From NCBI GenBank assembly GCA_965198655.1, contig OZ240668.1:2914001-2978000 (forward strand): DNA of 64,000 nt. Reading direction: 5' to 3'. The position numbers and the translations under genes were made by a program. The notes under the pieces were generated by a model. It had not been told where the DNA came from. It did no database searches and was given only the letters and a program-made list of their open reading frames with translations. Positions within the stretch are counted from its first letter, which is position 1. Each line of letters starts with the position of its first letter. Source of the stretch: Lichenicola sp965198655. GTDB lineage: Bacteria > Pseudomonadota > Alphaproteobacteria > Acetobacterales > Acetobacteraceae. This document shows positions 38,105 to 47,044 of this stretch, piece by piece.

Positions 38105-38215
38105 CCGCCCGGCGCGCTTCCCCGGGCGGCCCGCGCGGTCGTAGGATCGGTCCCGCCCTGCCGGTCGGAGCTCGTTCATGACGGCCCGTCCGCGCCACGT
38201 CGCCGGGAGCCTTGC

Positions 38216-40168
38216 ATGATGACCTCGGCTGTGGCGACGCGGGACGAGTTCCTGATCGACGACCCGCTGGTCGTGATCGACGGCAGCTTTCACGTCCGCA
38301 TCGATGCCGACCCGGTGCCGCTGCTGCATTGCGACCTGCCGGTGGGCTCGTTCCAGCCCGGCTGGCAGGCCGACGCCCTGTTCACCGGCTTCGCGCCGCT
38401 GTTCCTGCTCGAGCTGGTGAACCCGGGAGCCGACGCGCGGGCCACCTGGTTCCTCGACCACCGCATGCAGATGATGGGAGACCGTCCGGAGCAGCTACGT
38501 CCGGACCTCCTGGCGATGTTGACGCTGAAAGCGCTGCCGCTGCTTCGCGGGCTGATGGAGCAGGTGCTGGAGCGCGTGGCCCCATCGCTGGACGAGCGCA
38601 CCGTCGCGTTCCTCCGGGTCAACCAGGCGACCAAGGCGGCGATCGGCGGACTCTGTCTCGACCACCTCGTGGCCCGGCCCTTCGTCTGCCCGGTCGATCA
38701 CCTCCTGCGCCGCTCGCTGGTCTACCGGAGCGAGCACGGGGGGATGCGCGCGGTGGATCGCGACCACCTCCGCCACGGCCTGCTCGTGCCCTGGCAGGAG
38801 CGCATCGCCGGCTGCGTGGCGGCGGGGTGCCTCGCCTGGCCGAGCCCGGTCGACGGCCATGAGCTCCGGGCCCAGGGCAGCGCGGTGCTCGACGACTTCC
38901 ACTTCGCCTACCGCTTCGCCGACGCCCGCAACGGGCTGGTATTCTTCGTCCTGGTCGCCGACCACCTGTCGCGGATCGCCGGGGTGTGGTTTCCGTCGCT
39001 GGGATTGCTGGCGTCGCACGATCAGGCCCAGCACGGGCTGGCGCGGCTGTTGGGGCCGGACCTTCCGTCCTGGTTTGCCGGCCACGCGCTCCGCTGGGCG
39101 GACGTGCTGGTTCCCTATCTCCGCCGTGGCGCCACGCGGTTCGCCAGCGTCATGCGCGGGCCGCCCGGCCTGCACCTCGGCCACCAGCTCTGGAACGAGC
39201 TGAGCGGCATCGAACGGATGGTCCGCAACGCGCCGGAAAGCCTGCCGGACTGGATCGCGATCGACGGCGAGCATGGCAGCGAGCTGTACGGCCCGATCGA
39301 CGTGCTGTTCCCCGAGCTGTCCGGAAGGGTCGAACGCGGCATCCGCTCCGGCGCGCAACTGGCCGCGCATGCCTACGAGAAGGGGCTGTTCGTGCTGCGC
39401 GTCACCGACGCGTTCGTGTCGGCGGCGCTGCGGCAGCGGATCCTCGCCCGCGTCGACGGCCTGCCGATCGCGCGGGAGGTGCGGACCGCGCTGGGGGAAC
39501 TCGGCGAGCCGGTGGTGATCGTCATCGGGCTGCGGGTCGAGAACCGCACCCTGAGCGACCTCGGCGGCACGTCCGATGATACCCTGGGCAGCCTGGTCGC
39601 GTTCCTGACCGGCCGCTATCCGGGCCTCGTGGTCGTGTTCGACGGCCACAACAGCCGGGTCGAGGGCGAGGCGGTGCTGCTCGGCAGCCACGGCGAGGAG
39701 CGCGCGCGTCGCCGTCCGATCGACGTGGAGCGCGAGCTGGTGGCGAGCCTGCGCGCCGCCCACGCCGGACAGCCGGTCACCATCCTCGACACCATCGGCG
39801 CCCCGATGTCGACCAGCCTGGCCTGGACCGCGGCCAGCGACGGCTTCATCTCGATCTGGGGCGCCAGCCTGGCGAAGTACAGGTGGGTCTGCAACAAGCC
39901 GGGCTTCGTGCTCAGCAACCGCACCAACCTGTCCCAGCGCGACGCGCTGCACATCTACAGCGCGCCCCTCTATATGGAGGACCCCACGCCCGTCCTGTTC
40001 GTCGATCCCGACACGGTCGCCGACGAGCCGGACGCCGTGCGGCTGGTCGACACCGGGTCGGGCGATCCCGGGCTGCACAACTTCCGGCTGGACCTCGACC
40101 GCCTTCTTCCCGCGATCGGGCGGTTCGTCGACGGCCTTGTCCGCCACCGGGCGAACGGAGCCGGCTAG
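38216..40168 (+). CDS. Uncharacterised protein, paralogue of 26881-28761
   Basis: 650 residues, same unnamed family as 26881-28761. Residues 48-81 give PGWQADALFTG, WFLD at the end of the shared N-terminal segment. Later blocks match the paralogue in order: LGHQLWNELSGIERMV, IGLRVENRTLSDL, VVFDGHNSRVEGE, RRRPIDVERELV, TIGAPMSTSLAW, GASLAKYRWVCNKPGF, then LHIYSAPLYMEDPTPVLFVDPD. No signal peptide. The C-terminal half may be a GT-B-like glycosyltransferase domain. It is convergent with and overlaps by 4 bases the gene at 40165-41826, which carries the same N-terminal segment. Confidence 0.8.
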   Translation: MMTSAVATRDEFLIDDPLVVIDGSFHVRIDADPVPLLHCDLPVGSFQPGWQADALFTGFAPLFLLELVNPGADARATWFLDHRMQMMGDRPEQLRPDLLAMLTLKALPLLRGLMEQVLERVAPSLDERTVAFLRVNQATKAAIGGLCLDHLVARPFVCPVDHLLRRSLVYRSEHGGMRAVDRDHLRHGLLVPWQERIAGCVAAGCLAWPSPVDGHELRAQGSAVLDDFHFAYRFADARNGLVFFVLVADHLSRIAGVWFPSLGLLASHDQAQHGLARLLGPDLPSWFAGHALRWADVLVPYLRRGATRFASVMRGPPGLHLGHQLWNELSGIERMVRNAPESLPDWIAIDGEHGSELYGPIDVLFPELSGRVERGIRSGAQLAAHAYEKGLFVLRVTDAFVSAALRQRILARVDGLPIAREVRTALGELGEPVVIVIGLRVENRTLSDLGGTSDDTLGSLVAFLTGRYPGLVVVFDGHNSRVEGEAVLLGSHGEERARRRPIDVERELVASLRAAHAGQPVTILDTIGAPMSTSLAWTAASDGFISIWGASLAKYRWVCNKPGFVLSNRTNLSQRDALHIYSAPLYMEDPTPVLFVDPDTVADEPDAVRLVDTGSGDPGLHNFRLDLDRLLPAIGRFVDGLVRHRANGAG

Positions 40169-41826
40169 GACGCCCCTTCCCGCTCGATCCGGCCTAACGC
40201 CAGGAAGGCGTTGCGAAGCAGGCCGATCCAGTGCTCCGGGTCGAACACGGACGGATCGTTGTCGGCATCCTCGGCGAGATAGCCCCGCAGGAGGTCGGGG
40301 CCGGCCCATTCGACGTCGCCCGGGCTGCGGCCGGGTGCCCCGGTCGTCACCCAGAACAACTTGACCGGGCCGTAGCCCCGCAGGACGCGGTGCAGCTCGG
40401 CGATCGTCGGGAGGTCGTCCTCGACGAAGCGGCGGTAGACGAAGATCTTCTCCCCGTCCTCCAGGTCCTCGGTCAGCTTCCTGATCAGGTAGCGGATCTT
40501 GGTCTCGTTCTCGGCCAGCACCTCTTCCGGGGCGATCTCGTCCTGGTATCGGAACGTGTGGTAGAACAGCCCGTAGTCGTGGTCGCGTATCTGGTACTCG
40601 GACCCGGCAAGGTAGGCGACCAGGCTTCCCGGCTCGCCCAGCCCGGCGAAGCGGGACGCGAACAGGCGGTGGAGGTCGCGAACGCCGGCGAAGCGGAGCA
40701 GGCCCAGCGGCTCGATGCCGAAATGACGCTGGACGTTGCCGAACTGGCAGTTGTCGCCGATCCCCTCGAACCGGCCGAGCAGGTCCCGGTCCTCCGGCAC
40801 CGCCGGCGGCACGCCGTCCCACGACGACAGCTCCAGCGCGTGCAGGACGTAGTTCCGTTCTCCGGGCGATGCACGGTCGAGCCGCAGGCCGAGCTCCAGC
40901 CTGCCCACAGGCACGCATTCCGGCGGGATCCAGACGCACAGGGCCGTCTCCTCCTGGCGCCAGCGCGTGTCGATCTGCGCCGAGCCGACCAGCCGGTCGT
41001 TGGCCCAGATCCACAGCCGCAGGCTGCCCTGGTAATCGCGCAGCGACAGCCGGAGCTGGTGGCGGCCCATCGGCGCCAGCCCGTCCAGCGCGACCGTGCT
41101 GAACGAGCCGGTCGACCAGATACGGCCGTCCTGCAGCATCCATCCCCGACGCAGGCGGGGATCGAACTCGCCGTCCGGCAGCACCGGCTCGATCCGGGTC
41201 GTGCCGGACGGAAGCAACGGCGTACCCGCCGAGACCTGGACTGCCTGCAGCAGCAGGCGGACCTGCTCGCCGTCGACGACGCTGGCCGGTGCCGGGAGCG
41301 CCGCTTCGAGCGCCTTGCGCGTCGAGGGGTTCATGATCCCGTAGGCGGCCAACGCCTCCTTCCGATAGGATCCCGGCGGGGCGGCGAACAGGTCCCGGAC
41401 GTGGGCGGCCAGCCAGCCCCGCTCGGTGGCGTTCAGGCCCTCGTAGACGTTCGCGACCAGCCTTGCGTTGCGGTCCAGGAACCAGTCGGCGACGTGGCCG
41501 TCCTCGTGCCGGAGCTTGAGCCACGGGACGAGCGGACAACCGAGATAGAGCGCCTCCACCGTCCAGCCCGGCAGAAGCGACGGCAGCGTGGTGCCGTCCG
41601 GCTGGCGCAGCGCGCAGAGCCTGTCGCCGCCCAGGGCGAGATGGAGCTCGCCGTCGAGGGTGCGGAGCGGAAACATCACCAGGACGGCGGTGCCGATCGA
41701 CCTGACAATCGTCAGACCAGATCCGGGCGTCAGACCAGATCCGGGCGTCAGACCAGATCCGGGCGTCGGGCCGGATCCGGGTCGCGTCCGTCCGAAGCCG
41801 TCCTCGTCGGCCGCAAGGGAAGACAC
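40165..41826 (-). CDS. Shared N-terminal segment plus DUF1796-like C-terminal domain
   Basis: 553 residues. A low-complexity start has four PGSG(L/P)T repeats. Residues 86-118 (PGWTVEALYLG, RHEDG, WFLD) match the N-terminal segment of the two paralogues described nearby. A beta-rich middle (about 230-345) looks lectin-like. The C-terminal 200 residues open with GIGDNCQFGNVQRHFGIEPL and contain YGLFYHTFRYQDEI and KIFVYRRFVEDD, which resemble DUF1796, a putative papain-like cysteine peptidase family found near polysaccharide genes. I chose GTG 41826, 6 bases after GAGGAG. Function unknown; surface-carbohydrate work is inference. Confidence 0.75.
   Translation of the reverse strand: MSSLAADEDGFGRTRPGSGPTPGSGLTPGSGLTPGSGLTIVRSIGTAVLVMFPLRTLDGELHLALGGDRLCALRQPDGTTLPSLLPGWTVEALYLGCPLVPWLKLRHEDGHVADWFLDRNARLVANVYEGLNATERGWLAAHVRDLFAAPPGSYRKEALAAYGIMNPSTRKALEAALPAPASVVDGEQVRLLLQAVQVSAGTPLLPSGTTRIEPVLPDGEFDPRLRRGWMLQDGRIWSTGSFSTVALDGLAPMGRHQLRLSLRDYQGSLRLWIWANDRLVGSAQIDTRWRQEETALCVWIPPECVPVGRLELGLRLDRASPGERNYVLHALELSSWDGVPPAVPEDRDLLGRFEGIGDNCQFGNVQRHFGIEPLGLLRFAGVRDLHRLFASRFAGLGEPGSLVAYLAGSEYQIRDHDYGLFYHTFRYQDEIAPEEVLAENETKIRYLIRKLTEDLEDGEKIFVYRRFVEDDLPTIAELHRVLRGYGPVKLFWVTTGAPGRSPGDVEWAGPDLLRGYLAEDADNDPSVFDPEHWIGLLRNAFLALGRIEREGAS
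41711..41782. repeat. 18-base tandem repeat inside a coding sequence
   Basis: The unit GTCAGACCAGATCCGGGC occurs three times without change (41711-41728, 41729-41746, 41747-41764) and once with four changes (41765-41782). It encodes the PGSGLT hexapeptide repeats at the N-terminus of the gene at 40165-41826 and keeps the frame. Copy number could vary between strains. Confidence 0.95.
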
Positions 41827-41993
41827 GACCACCTCCTCGTCGTTGGTGACGGACCGTTCCGTCCAAGCACGGGCCCGTGCCGGAGCGCCTGGGACGCCGG
41901 ACGGTTCCGAGCGGCTCGTCCGGGACGCTTCTTCCGCCGGGCGCTTCTGGTTTATGCTCGCGCAGTCCGCGAAGGAAGGCTGGAACCGCGCCC

Positions 41994-44816
41994 ATGCATG
42001 TCGCCCTACGCAGCCGCCTGATCCCGGAGCGGTTCGCCTCGCCGCAGTTGCAGGCGCTGATGCGCCGTCGGCTGGCCGAGCTCGGCGGCCTCCTGCTGGC
42101 CGGACTCGCGATCGCCATGCTGGTGGCGCTGCTCACCTACAACCCGCGCGACCCGTCGCCGGACACCGCGACCACGGTGCCGGCCAGCAACCTGGCCGGG
42201 CCGGTCGGCGCCGCCTATGCCGACCTGATGCTGCAGTATTTCGGCCTGGCCGGCGCCCTGCCGGTGCTGGCGCTGCTGGCCTGGGCGTGGCGCATCGCCT
42301 CGCGGGGCGGCCTGGGCAGTCTGACCGTGCGGCTGGTGTCGCTGGTCTGCGCGCTTCCCGTCGCCGGCGCGGTGCTGGCCGGCCTGCCCCTGCTGCTGGG
42401 ATCCCTGCCGCCGGGTCACGACGCGCCGCCAGCGCTTCGGCCCGGCTGGCCGGACGCGGCCGGGCCGGGCGGCGCCGTGGGCGTGACCCTGGCGCAGGCC
42501 GCGATCGCGGCCGGACGCGGCGTGCTCGGCCCGGTCGGCGGGATCGCGATCTGGCTGATGGCGCTGCTGCTCACCCTGGTGCTGGTGCCGCTCTGCCTCG
42601 GCCTGTCCGCCGGCGAATGGCGCGCAGTGGGACGCGGCGCGCGCCGCACCGCGCGCTACGGCATGGCACGCGGCCGCGGGAGCCGTGCGGCCGCCTCGGC
42701 GAGAACCGGCACCGGCTTCGAGGAGGACGAGGACGAGTTCGACCACGTGCTGCCGGGCGAATCGCCGTTCTCGGCGACGCTTCGCGCGGCCGGCCGGAGC
42801 CTGAACGGTGGCGCCGACCCGGCGGCCGCCGCCAGCTTGCCGGAAGCGGCGCAGGAGCGGGCCCGCGCGCCGCGCGCCGAGCGGCGCGAGCCGAGCCTGC
42901 GCGGCAAGCGGCCCGAGGCGGAGCCGGTCCGCCCGGCGCTGGGCAACAGCGGCTGGGTGCTGCCGCCGAGTGCTGCCGAGGAGCCGGACGAGCTGCCGAC
43001 GCTGCCGCTCCGCTCCCGCAGCGCCTTGAAGGCGTCGCGCGGCGCCCCGTCGCCGGAACAGCCGCCAATCCCCCTCGGCGCCCCGGCCGAGGCCGAACCG
43101 CGGCGCGACCCGCCGCCTGCCGTGGCGCGCGACACCCGTCCGGGCGTGCGGTCGATCGCTCGCCTGCTCGGCGGCCGGCCGGAGACGGCGGCGCAGGAGG
43201 CGTCTCCCCCCCCGCGTCAGGGGACGGCGCGCGACACGCGATCGGCGAGTGCCGCCGCCTCGGTGCCGTCGCACGGGCAGTGGCAGCTGCCGCCGCTGTC
43301 GCTGTTGAAGCCGGCGCCGTCGCGCTCGGATGTCGGCCCGTCGCCGGAGAGCCTGCAGGCCAACGCGCGGCTGCTGGAAACGGTGCTGTCGGATTACGGC
43401 GTGCAGGGGGCGATCGGCGCCATCCATGCCGGACCGGTGGTCACGCTGTACGAGCTGGAGCCGGCGCCCGGCATCCGCTCCGCCCGGGTGATCGGGCTCG
43501 CCGACGACATCGCCCGCTCGCTGTCGGTCACCGCGGTGCGCATCGCCACCGTGCCCGGGCGCAACGTGATCGGCATCGAGGTGCCGAACGCGCGTCGGGA
43601 GACGGTGTACTTCTCCGAGCTGCTCGACAGCGACGCCTGGGTCGAGCACCCGGCCCGGCTGTGCCTGGCGCTCGGCAAGGACATCTCGGGCGCGCCGGTC
43701 TATGCCGACCTCGCCCGCATGCCGCACCTGCTGATCGCCGGCACCACAGGCTCGGGCAAGTCGGTCGGCATCAACTCCATGATCCTGAGCCTGCTCTACC
43801 GGCTGAGCCCGGAGGAATGCCGGCTGATCATGATCGACCCGAAGATGCTGGAGCTGTCGATCTATGACGGCATCCCGCATCTGATGGCGCCGGTGGTGAC
43901 CGATCCGGCCAAGGCGGTGACGGCGCTGAAATGGACCGTGCGCGAGATGGAGCGCCGCTATCGCGGCATGAGCCAGCTCGGGGTGCGCAACATCAACGGC
44001 TACAACGAGCGGGTGAGCGCCGCGCGCGCGTCCGGCGAGATCATGACGCGCAAGGTGCAGACCGGGTTCGACCCGGAAACCGGGCGGCCGATCTTTGAGG
44101 AGCAGAGCCTGTCGCTCGAGAACCTGCCCTTCATCGTGGTGGTGATCGACGAGATGGCCGACCTGATGATGGTGGCCGGCAAGGAGATCGAGACCACGGT
44201 GCAGCGCCTGGCGCAGATGGCGCGCGCCGCCGGCATCCACGTGATCATGGCCACCCAGCGCCCGTCGGTGGACGTGATCACCGGCACCATCAAGGCCAAC
44301 TTCCCGAGCCGGATCTCGTTCCAGGTGATCTCCAAGTTCGACAGCCGCACCATCCTGGGCGAGCAGGGCGCCGAGCAGTTGCTGGGCCAGGGCGACATGC
44401 TCACCATGGCCGGCGGCGGCCGCATCACCCGCGTGCACGGCCCGTTCGTGGGCGACGGCGAGGTCGAAGACGTGGTGCGGGAGCTGCGCGCGCAGGGCGA
44501 GCCGGTCTATGTCGAGGAGGTGACCTCGATGTTCGAGGAGGAGCCCGGCTCCGGTCCCTCCGGGGGCGCCGCCGGGTCCGGCAACGGCCTTGGCGGCGGC
44601 GCCTTCGACGGCGAGACCGGGTTGTTCGACCAGGCGGTGGCGCTGGTGGCGCGGGAAGGCAAGGCCTCCACCTCCTTCATCCAGAGGCACCTGTCGATCG
44701 GCTACAACCGCGCGGCCAAGCTGATCGAGCAGATGGAAAAGGAGGGCATCGTCAGCCCCGCCAACCATGTCGGCCGGCGCGAGGTGCTGATCCGTCGCAC
44801 GCCCGAGGAGGAGTGA
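41994..44816 (+). CDS. ftsK: DNA translocase FtsK
   Basis: Divisome-linked DNA pump that clears the chromosome terminus at septation. The 940 residues show an N-terminal membrane domain with four helices (about 25-200), a charged Pro/Ala-rich linker (200-450), and the RecA-like motor with Walker A AGTTGSGKS, Walker B FIVVVIDEMADLM and the QRPSVDVITGTIKANFPSRI box. The C-terminal gamma winged helix (FDQAVALVAREGKASTSFIQRHL, GYNRAAKLIEQME) reads KOPS DNA signals. ATG 41994 is chosen; another ATG four bases on is out of frame. Confidence 0.96.
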   Translation: MHVALRSRLIPERFASPQLQALMRRRLAELGGLLLAGLAIAMLVALLTYNPRDPSPDTATTVPASNLAGPVGAAYADLMLQYFGLAGALPVLALLAWAWRIASRGGLGSLTVRLVSLVCALPVAGAVLAGLPLLLGSLPPGHDAPPALRPGWPDAAGPGGAVGVTLAQAAIAAGRGVLGPVGGIAIWLMALLLTLVLVPLCLGLSAGEWRAVGRGARRTARYGMARGRGSRAAASARTGTGFEEDEDEFDHVLPGESPFSATLRAAGRSLNGGADPAAAASLPEAAQERARAPRAERREPSLRGKRPEAEPVRPALGNSGWVLPPSAAEEPDELPTLPLRSRSALKASRGAPSPEQPPIPLGAPAEAEPRRDPPPAVARDTRPGVRSIARLLGGRPETAAQEASPPPRQGTARDTRSASAAASVPSHGQWQLPPLSLLKPAPSRSDVGPSPESLQANARLLETVLSDYGVQGAIGAIHAGPVVTLYELEPAPGIRSARVIGLADDIARSLSVTAVRIATVPGRNVIGIEVPNARRETVYFSELLDSDAWVEHPARLCLALGKDISGAPVYADLARMPHLLIAGTTGSGKSVGINSMILSLLYRLSPEECRLIMIDPKMLELSIYDGIPHLMAPVVTDPAKAVTALKWTVREMERRYRGMSQLGVRNINGYNERVSAARASGEIMTRKVQTGFDPETGRPIFEEQSLSLENLPFIVVVIDEMADLMMVAGKEIETTVQRLAQMARAAGIHVIMATQRPSVDVITGTIKANFPSRISFQVISKFDSRTILGEQGAEQLLGQGDMLTMAGGGRITRVHGPFVGDGEVEDVVRELRAQGEPVYVEEVTSMFEEEPGSGPSGGAAGSGNGLGGGAFDGETGLFDQAVALVAREGKASTSFIQRHLSIGYNRAAKLIEQMEKEGIVSPANHVGRREVLIRRTPEEE

Positions 44817-44959
44817 CGGGCGCGTATGCCGGTTCGTCCCCGCCTGCATCCTGACCGGCCTCCGCCGCGTCGCGACGGGCCTGCCATGCGCGATCGGTTG
44901 TTCCGGTTGCGCGTGCCGTGCTGCACCATTTGGCGCAAAACAGCCCGGAGCGAGAAGGC

Positions 44960-46189
44960 ATGAACCGCAGCGTCGCCGCCGTCGATCGTCCCGCTGCCGT
45001 CGATCCGGCCGCGGATCCGGCCACCCGCGCGGCGTTCGCGGTGCTGCTGGTCATCACCCTGTGCCACCTGCTCAACGATTCCATGCAGGCGCTGCTGCCG
45101 GCGGTCTATCCCCTGTTCAAGCGCAGCTTCGGCTTGTCGTTCGGGCAGATCGGCCTGCTGACCTTCACCTTCCAGGCGACCGGCTCGCTGCTGCAGCCGC
45201 TGGTCGGCCACTACACCGACCGGCGCAAGCTGCCCTGGTCGCTGCCGGCCGGCATGGCGTTCACCCTGCTGGGGCTGCTCGCGCTGTCGATCGCGCACAG
45301 CTATGGGCACCTGCTGCTGGGGGCGGCCCTGCTCGGCATCGGCTCGTCGATCTTCCACCCGGAATCCTCGCGCATCGCCCGGCTGTCCTCCGGCGGCCGC
45401 TACGGCTTCGCGCAGTCGCTGTTCCAGGTCGGCGGCAACCTCGGCACCGCGTTCGGGCCGTTGCTGGCCGCCTTCATCGTGCTGCCGCTGGGACAGCCGA
45501 GCCTCGGCTGGTTCTGCCTGCTGGCGCTGCTCGGCGCCGCCCTGCTGGGGCATGTCGGCCGCTGGTACGCGGCCCAGCCGGCGGCGGTGCCACGGGCGCG
45601 CGGCGCCGGCGACCCCGGGCTCGGCCGGGGCCGGATCGCAGGCGCCCTGGCGGTGCTGATCGCCCTGGTGTTCTCCAAGAACTTCTACCTGGCCAGCTTC
45701 ACCAGCTACTACGTGTTCTACCTGATCCACCGCTTCGGGCTGTCCACCGGGGCGGCGCAGATCGACCTGTTCGTGTTCCTGGGCTCGGTCGCCGCCGGCA
45801 CCCTGATCGGCGGGCCGGTGGGCGACCGGATCGGGCGCAAGCGGGTGATCTGGGCGTCGATCCTGGGCGTGCTGCCGTTCAGCGTCGTCCTGCCGCATGT
45901 CGGGCTGGGCTGGACGGTGGCGCTCAGCGTGGTGATCGGGCTGGTGCTGTCGTCCGCGTTCTCCGCCATCCTGGTCTATGCCACCGAGCTGTTGCCGGGA
46001 CGGGTCGGCACCGTGGCGGGACTGTTCTTCGGGTTGTCCTTCGGCATGGGCGGGCTGGGTGCGGCGCTGCTCGGCCTGCTCGCGGACGCGCGCGGGATCG
46101 ACTTCGTCTACGGCGTCTGCGCCTTCCTACCGGCACTCGGCATGCTCACCGTGCTGCTGCCGGACCTCCATCGCCGGACGCCGGGCTGA
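44960..46189 (+). CDS. fsr: MFS efflux pump, fosmidomycin resistance (Fsr) type
   Basis: 409-residue inner-membrane transporter with 12 predicted helices. The Fsr-like landmarks are HLLNDSMQALLPAVYPLFK in helix 1, LLQPLVGHYTDRR after helix 2, GIGSSIFHPESSRIARL, and FQVGGNLGTAFGPL. Members export fosmidomycin and some other compounds; the natural substrate is unknown. I chose ATG 44960 with a GAGAAGG site. The stop is followed with no gap by a pseudouridine synthase gene. Confidence 0.9.
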   Translation: MNRSVAAVDRPAAVDPAADPATRAAFAVLLVITLCHLLNDSMQALLPAVYPLFKRSFGLSFGQIGLLTFTFQATGSLLQPLVGHYTDRRKLPWSLPAGMAFTLLGLLALSIAHSYGHLLLGAALLGIGSSIFHPESSRIARLSSGGRYGFAQSLFQVGGNLGTAFGPLLAAFIVLPLGQPSLGWFCLLALLGAALLGHVGRWYAAQPAAVPRARGAGDPGLGRGRIAGALAVLIALVFSKNFYLASFTSYYVFYLIHRFGLSTGAAQIDLFVFLGSVAAGTLIGGPVGDRIGRKRVIWASILGVLPFSVVLPHVGLGWTVALSVVIGLVLSSAFSAILVYATELLPGRVGTVAGLFFGLSFGMGGLGAALLGLLADARGIDFVYGVCAFLPALGMLTVLLPDLHRRTPG

Positions 46190-46215
46190 TCCCGCCGGTC
46201 CCGGTCCCCGGGATA

Positions 46216-46851
46216 TTGTTCAAGGACCGGCGTTTCGTCGTGCTGGACAAGCCGGCCGGCCTGCCGGTGCATGCCGGACCGGGCGGCGGCGCGTCGGTGG
46301 AGGACTGCTTCCCGGCCCTGAGCCGGCGCCGCGACGGGCCGTGGCTGGCGCACCGGCTGGACGCGGACACCGCCGGCTGCCTGCTGGTGGCGCTGCGCAA
46401 GACCGCGTTGGTCGAGGCCCAGGCCTGCTTCGCCGAGGGGCGTGCGGCCAAGACCTATTGGGCTGTGGTGGCCGGCGATCCGGAAGCGCCGTCCGGCGTC
46501 GTGGACCGCGCGCTGGCGCGGCACAGCACGTCGTCCGGCTGGCACATGCGGGCGGACCCGGCGGGGCAGCCGGCGCGCACCGCCTGGACCGTGCTCGGCC
46601 GGGCGCCGGGGCTGGCATGGCTGGAGCTGCGCCTGCTCACTGGGCGCACGCACCAGGCGCGGGTGCATTGCGCCCTGCTCGGCTGCCCGATCCTGGGAGA
46701 TCCGGTTTATGGGACCGGGGATGGCGGTCGGCTGCACCTGCTGGCCCGCTCGCTGACGCTGCCGCTCAACCCGCCGGTCGCCGCCACCGCGCCGCCGCCG
46801 GAGCACATGCGGGCGGCGCTAGCGCGATGCGGATACCGGGCCGGCGGGTAG
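46216..46851 (+). CDS. RluA-family RNA pseudouridine synthase
   Basis: About 211 residues. The catalytic motif is HRLDADTAGCLLVAL (the D after RL is the nucleophile), with VLDKPAGLPVHAG upstream and LLTGRTHQARVHCALLGCPILGDPVYG downstream. There is no S4 domain, so it is a short RluA-type enzyme; the RNA target is unknown. There is no ATG or GTG at the right place. I list TTG 46216, but the CTG at 46186, which overlaps the fsr stop as CTGA, would add ten residues by coupled translation. Confidence 0.88.
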   Translation: MFKDRRFVVLDKPAGLPVHAGPGGGASVEDCFPALSRRRDGPWLAHRLDADTAGCLLVALRKTALVEAQACFAEGRAAKTYWAVVAGDPEAPSGVVDRALARHSTSSGWHMRADPAGQPARTAWTVLGRAPGLAWLELRLLTGRTHQARVHCALLGCPILGDPVYGTGDGGRLHLLARSLTLPLNPPVAATAPPPEHMRAALARCGYRAGG

Positions 46852-47044
46852 GGTTGGCACTCAGTCAGCCGGATCGCGGGTTCTGGTGGAAACAGGATAT
46901 ACGCTCGACCGACGCTACCGGCGGCTTTGCGCTTCATCTCGGATATTCGTTATCATCTGGAAAATTCCCTAGAGCGGACATCGGCGCCCCCAAGTAAAGT
47001 AGCACCCAAGTGACGGCGAGCGAGTCGGGGAAAGCGGCGGGGAC
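46852..47044. promoter_or_regulatory. AT-richer leader before the AAA_13/PIN-like operon
   Basis: The region around 46895-47000 is visibly richer in A and T than its surroundings (for example GATATTCGTTATCATCTGGA near 46945), unlike the neighbouring genes. It is the natural place for the promoter of the operon that starts at 47045 and may mark the left boundary of acquired DNA. I see no direct repeats or attachment site. Confidence 0.45.

Noticed and set aside
41711..41782. CRISPR-like repeats
   Set aside because: The 18-base units are directly joined without spacers and are in-frame codons of a gene; there are no cas genes.
38495..42136. 1213-codon open frame on the minus strand
   Set aside because: Its protein is Arg/Pro/Gly-rich without domains and runs antisense to the 38216-40168 gene and out of frame with 40165-41826, both of which show conserved blocks. 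It is a GC-driven shadow frame.
42006..44849. 947-codon minus-strand frame over ftsK
   Set aside because: His/Arg/Gln-rich composition typical of an antisense shadow of a high-GC gene; ftsK motifs are clear on the plus strand.
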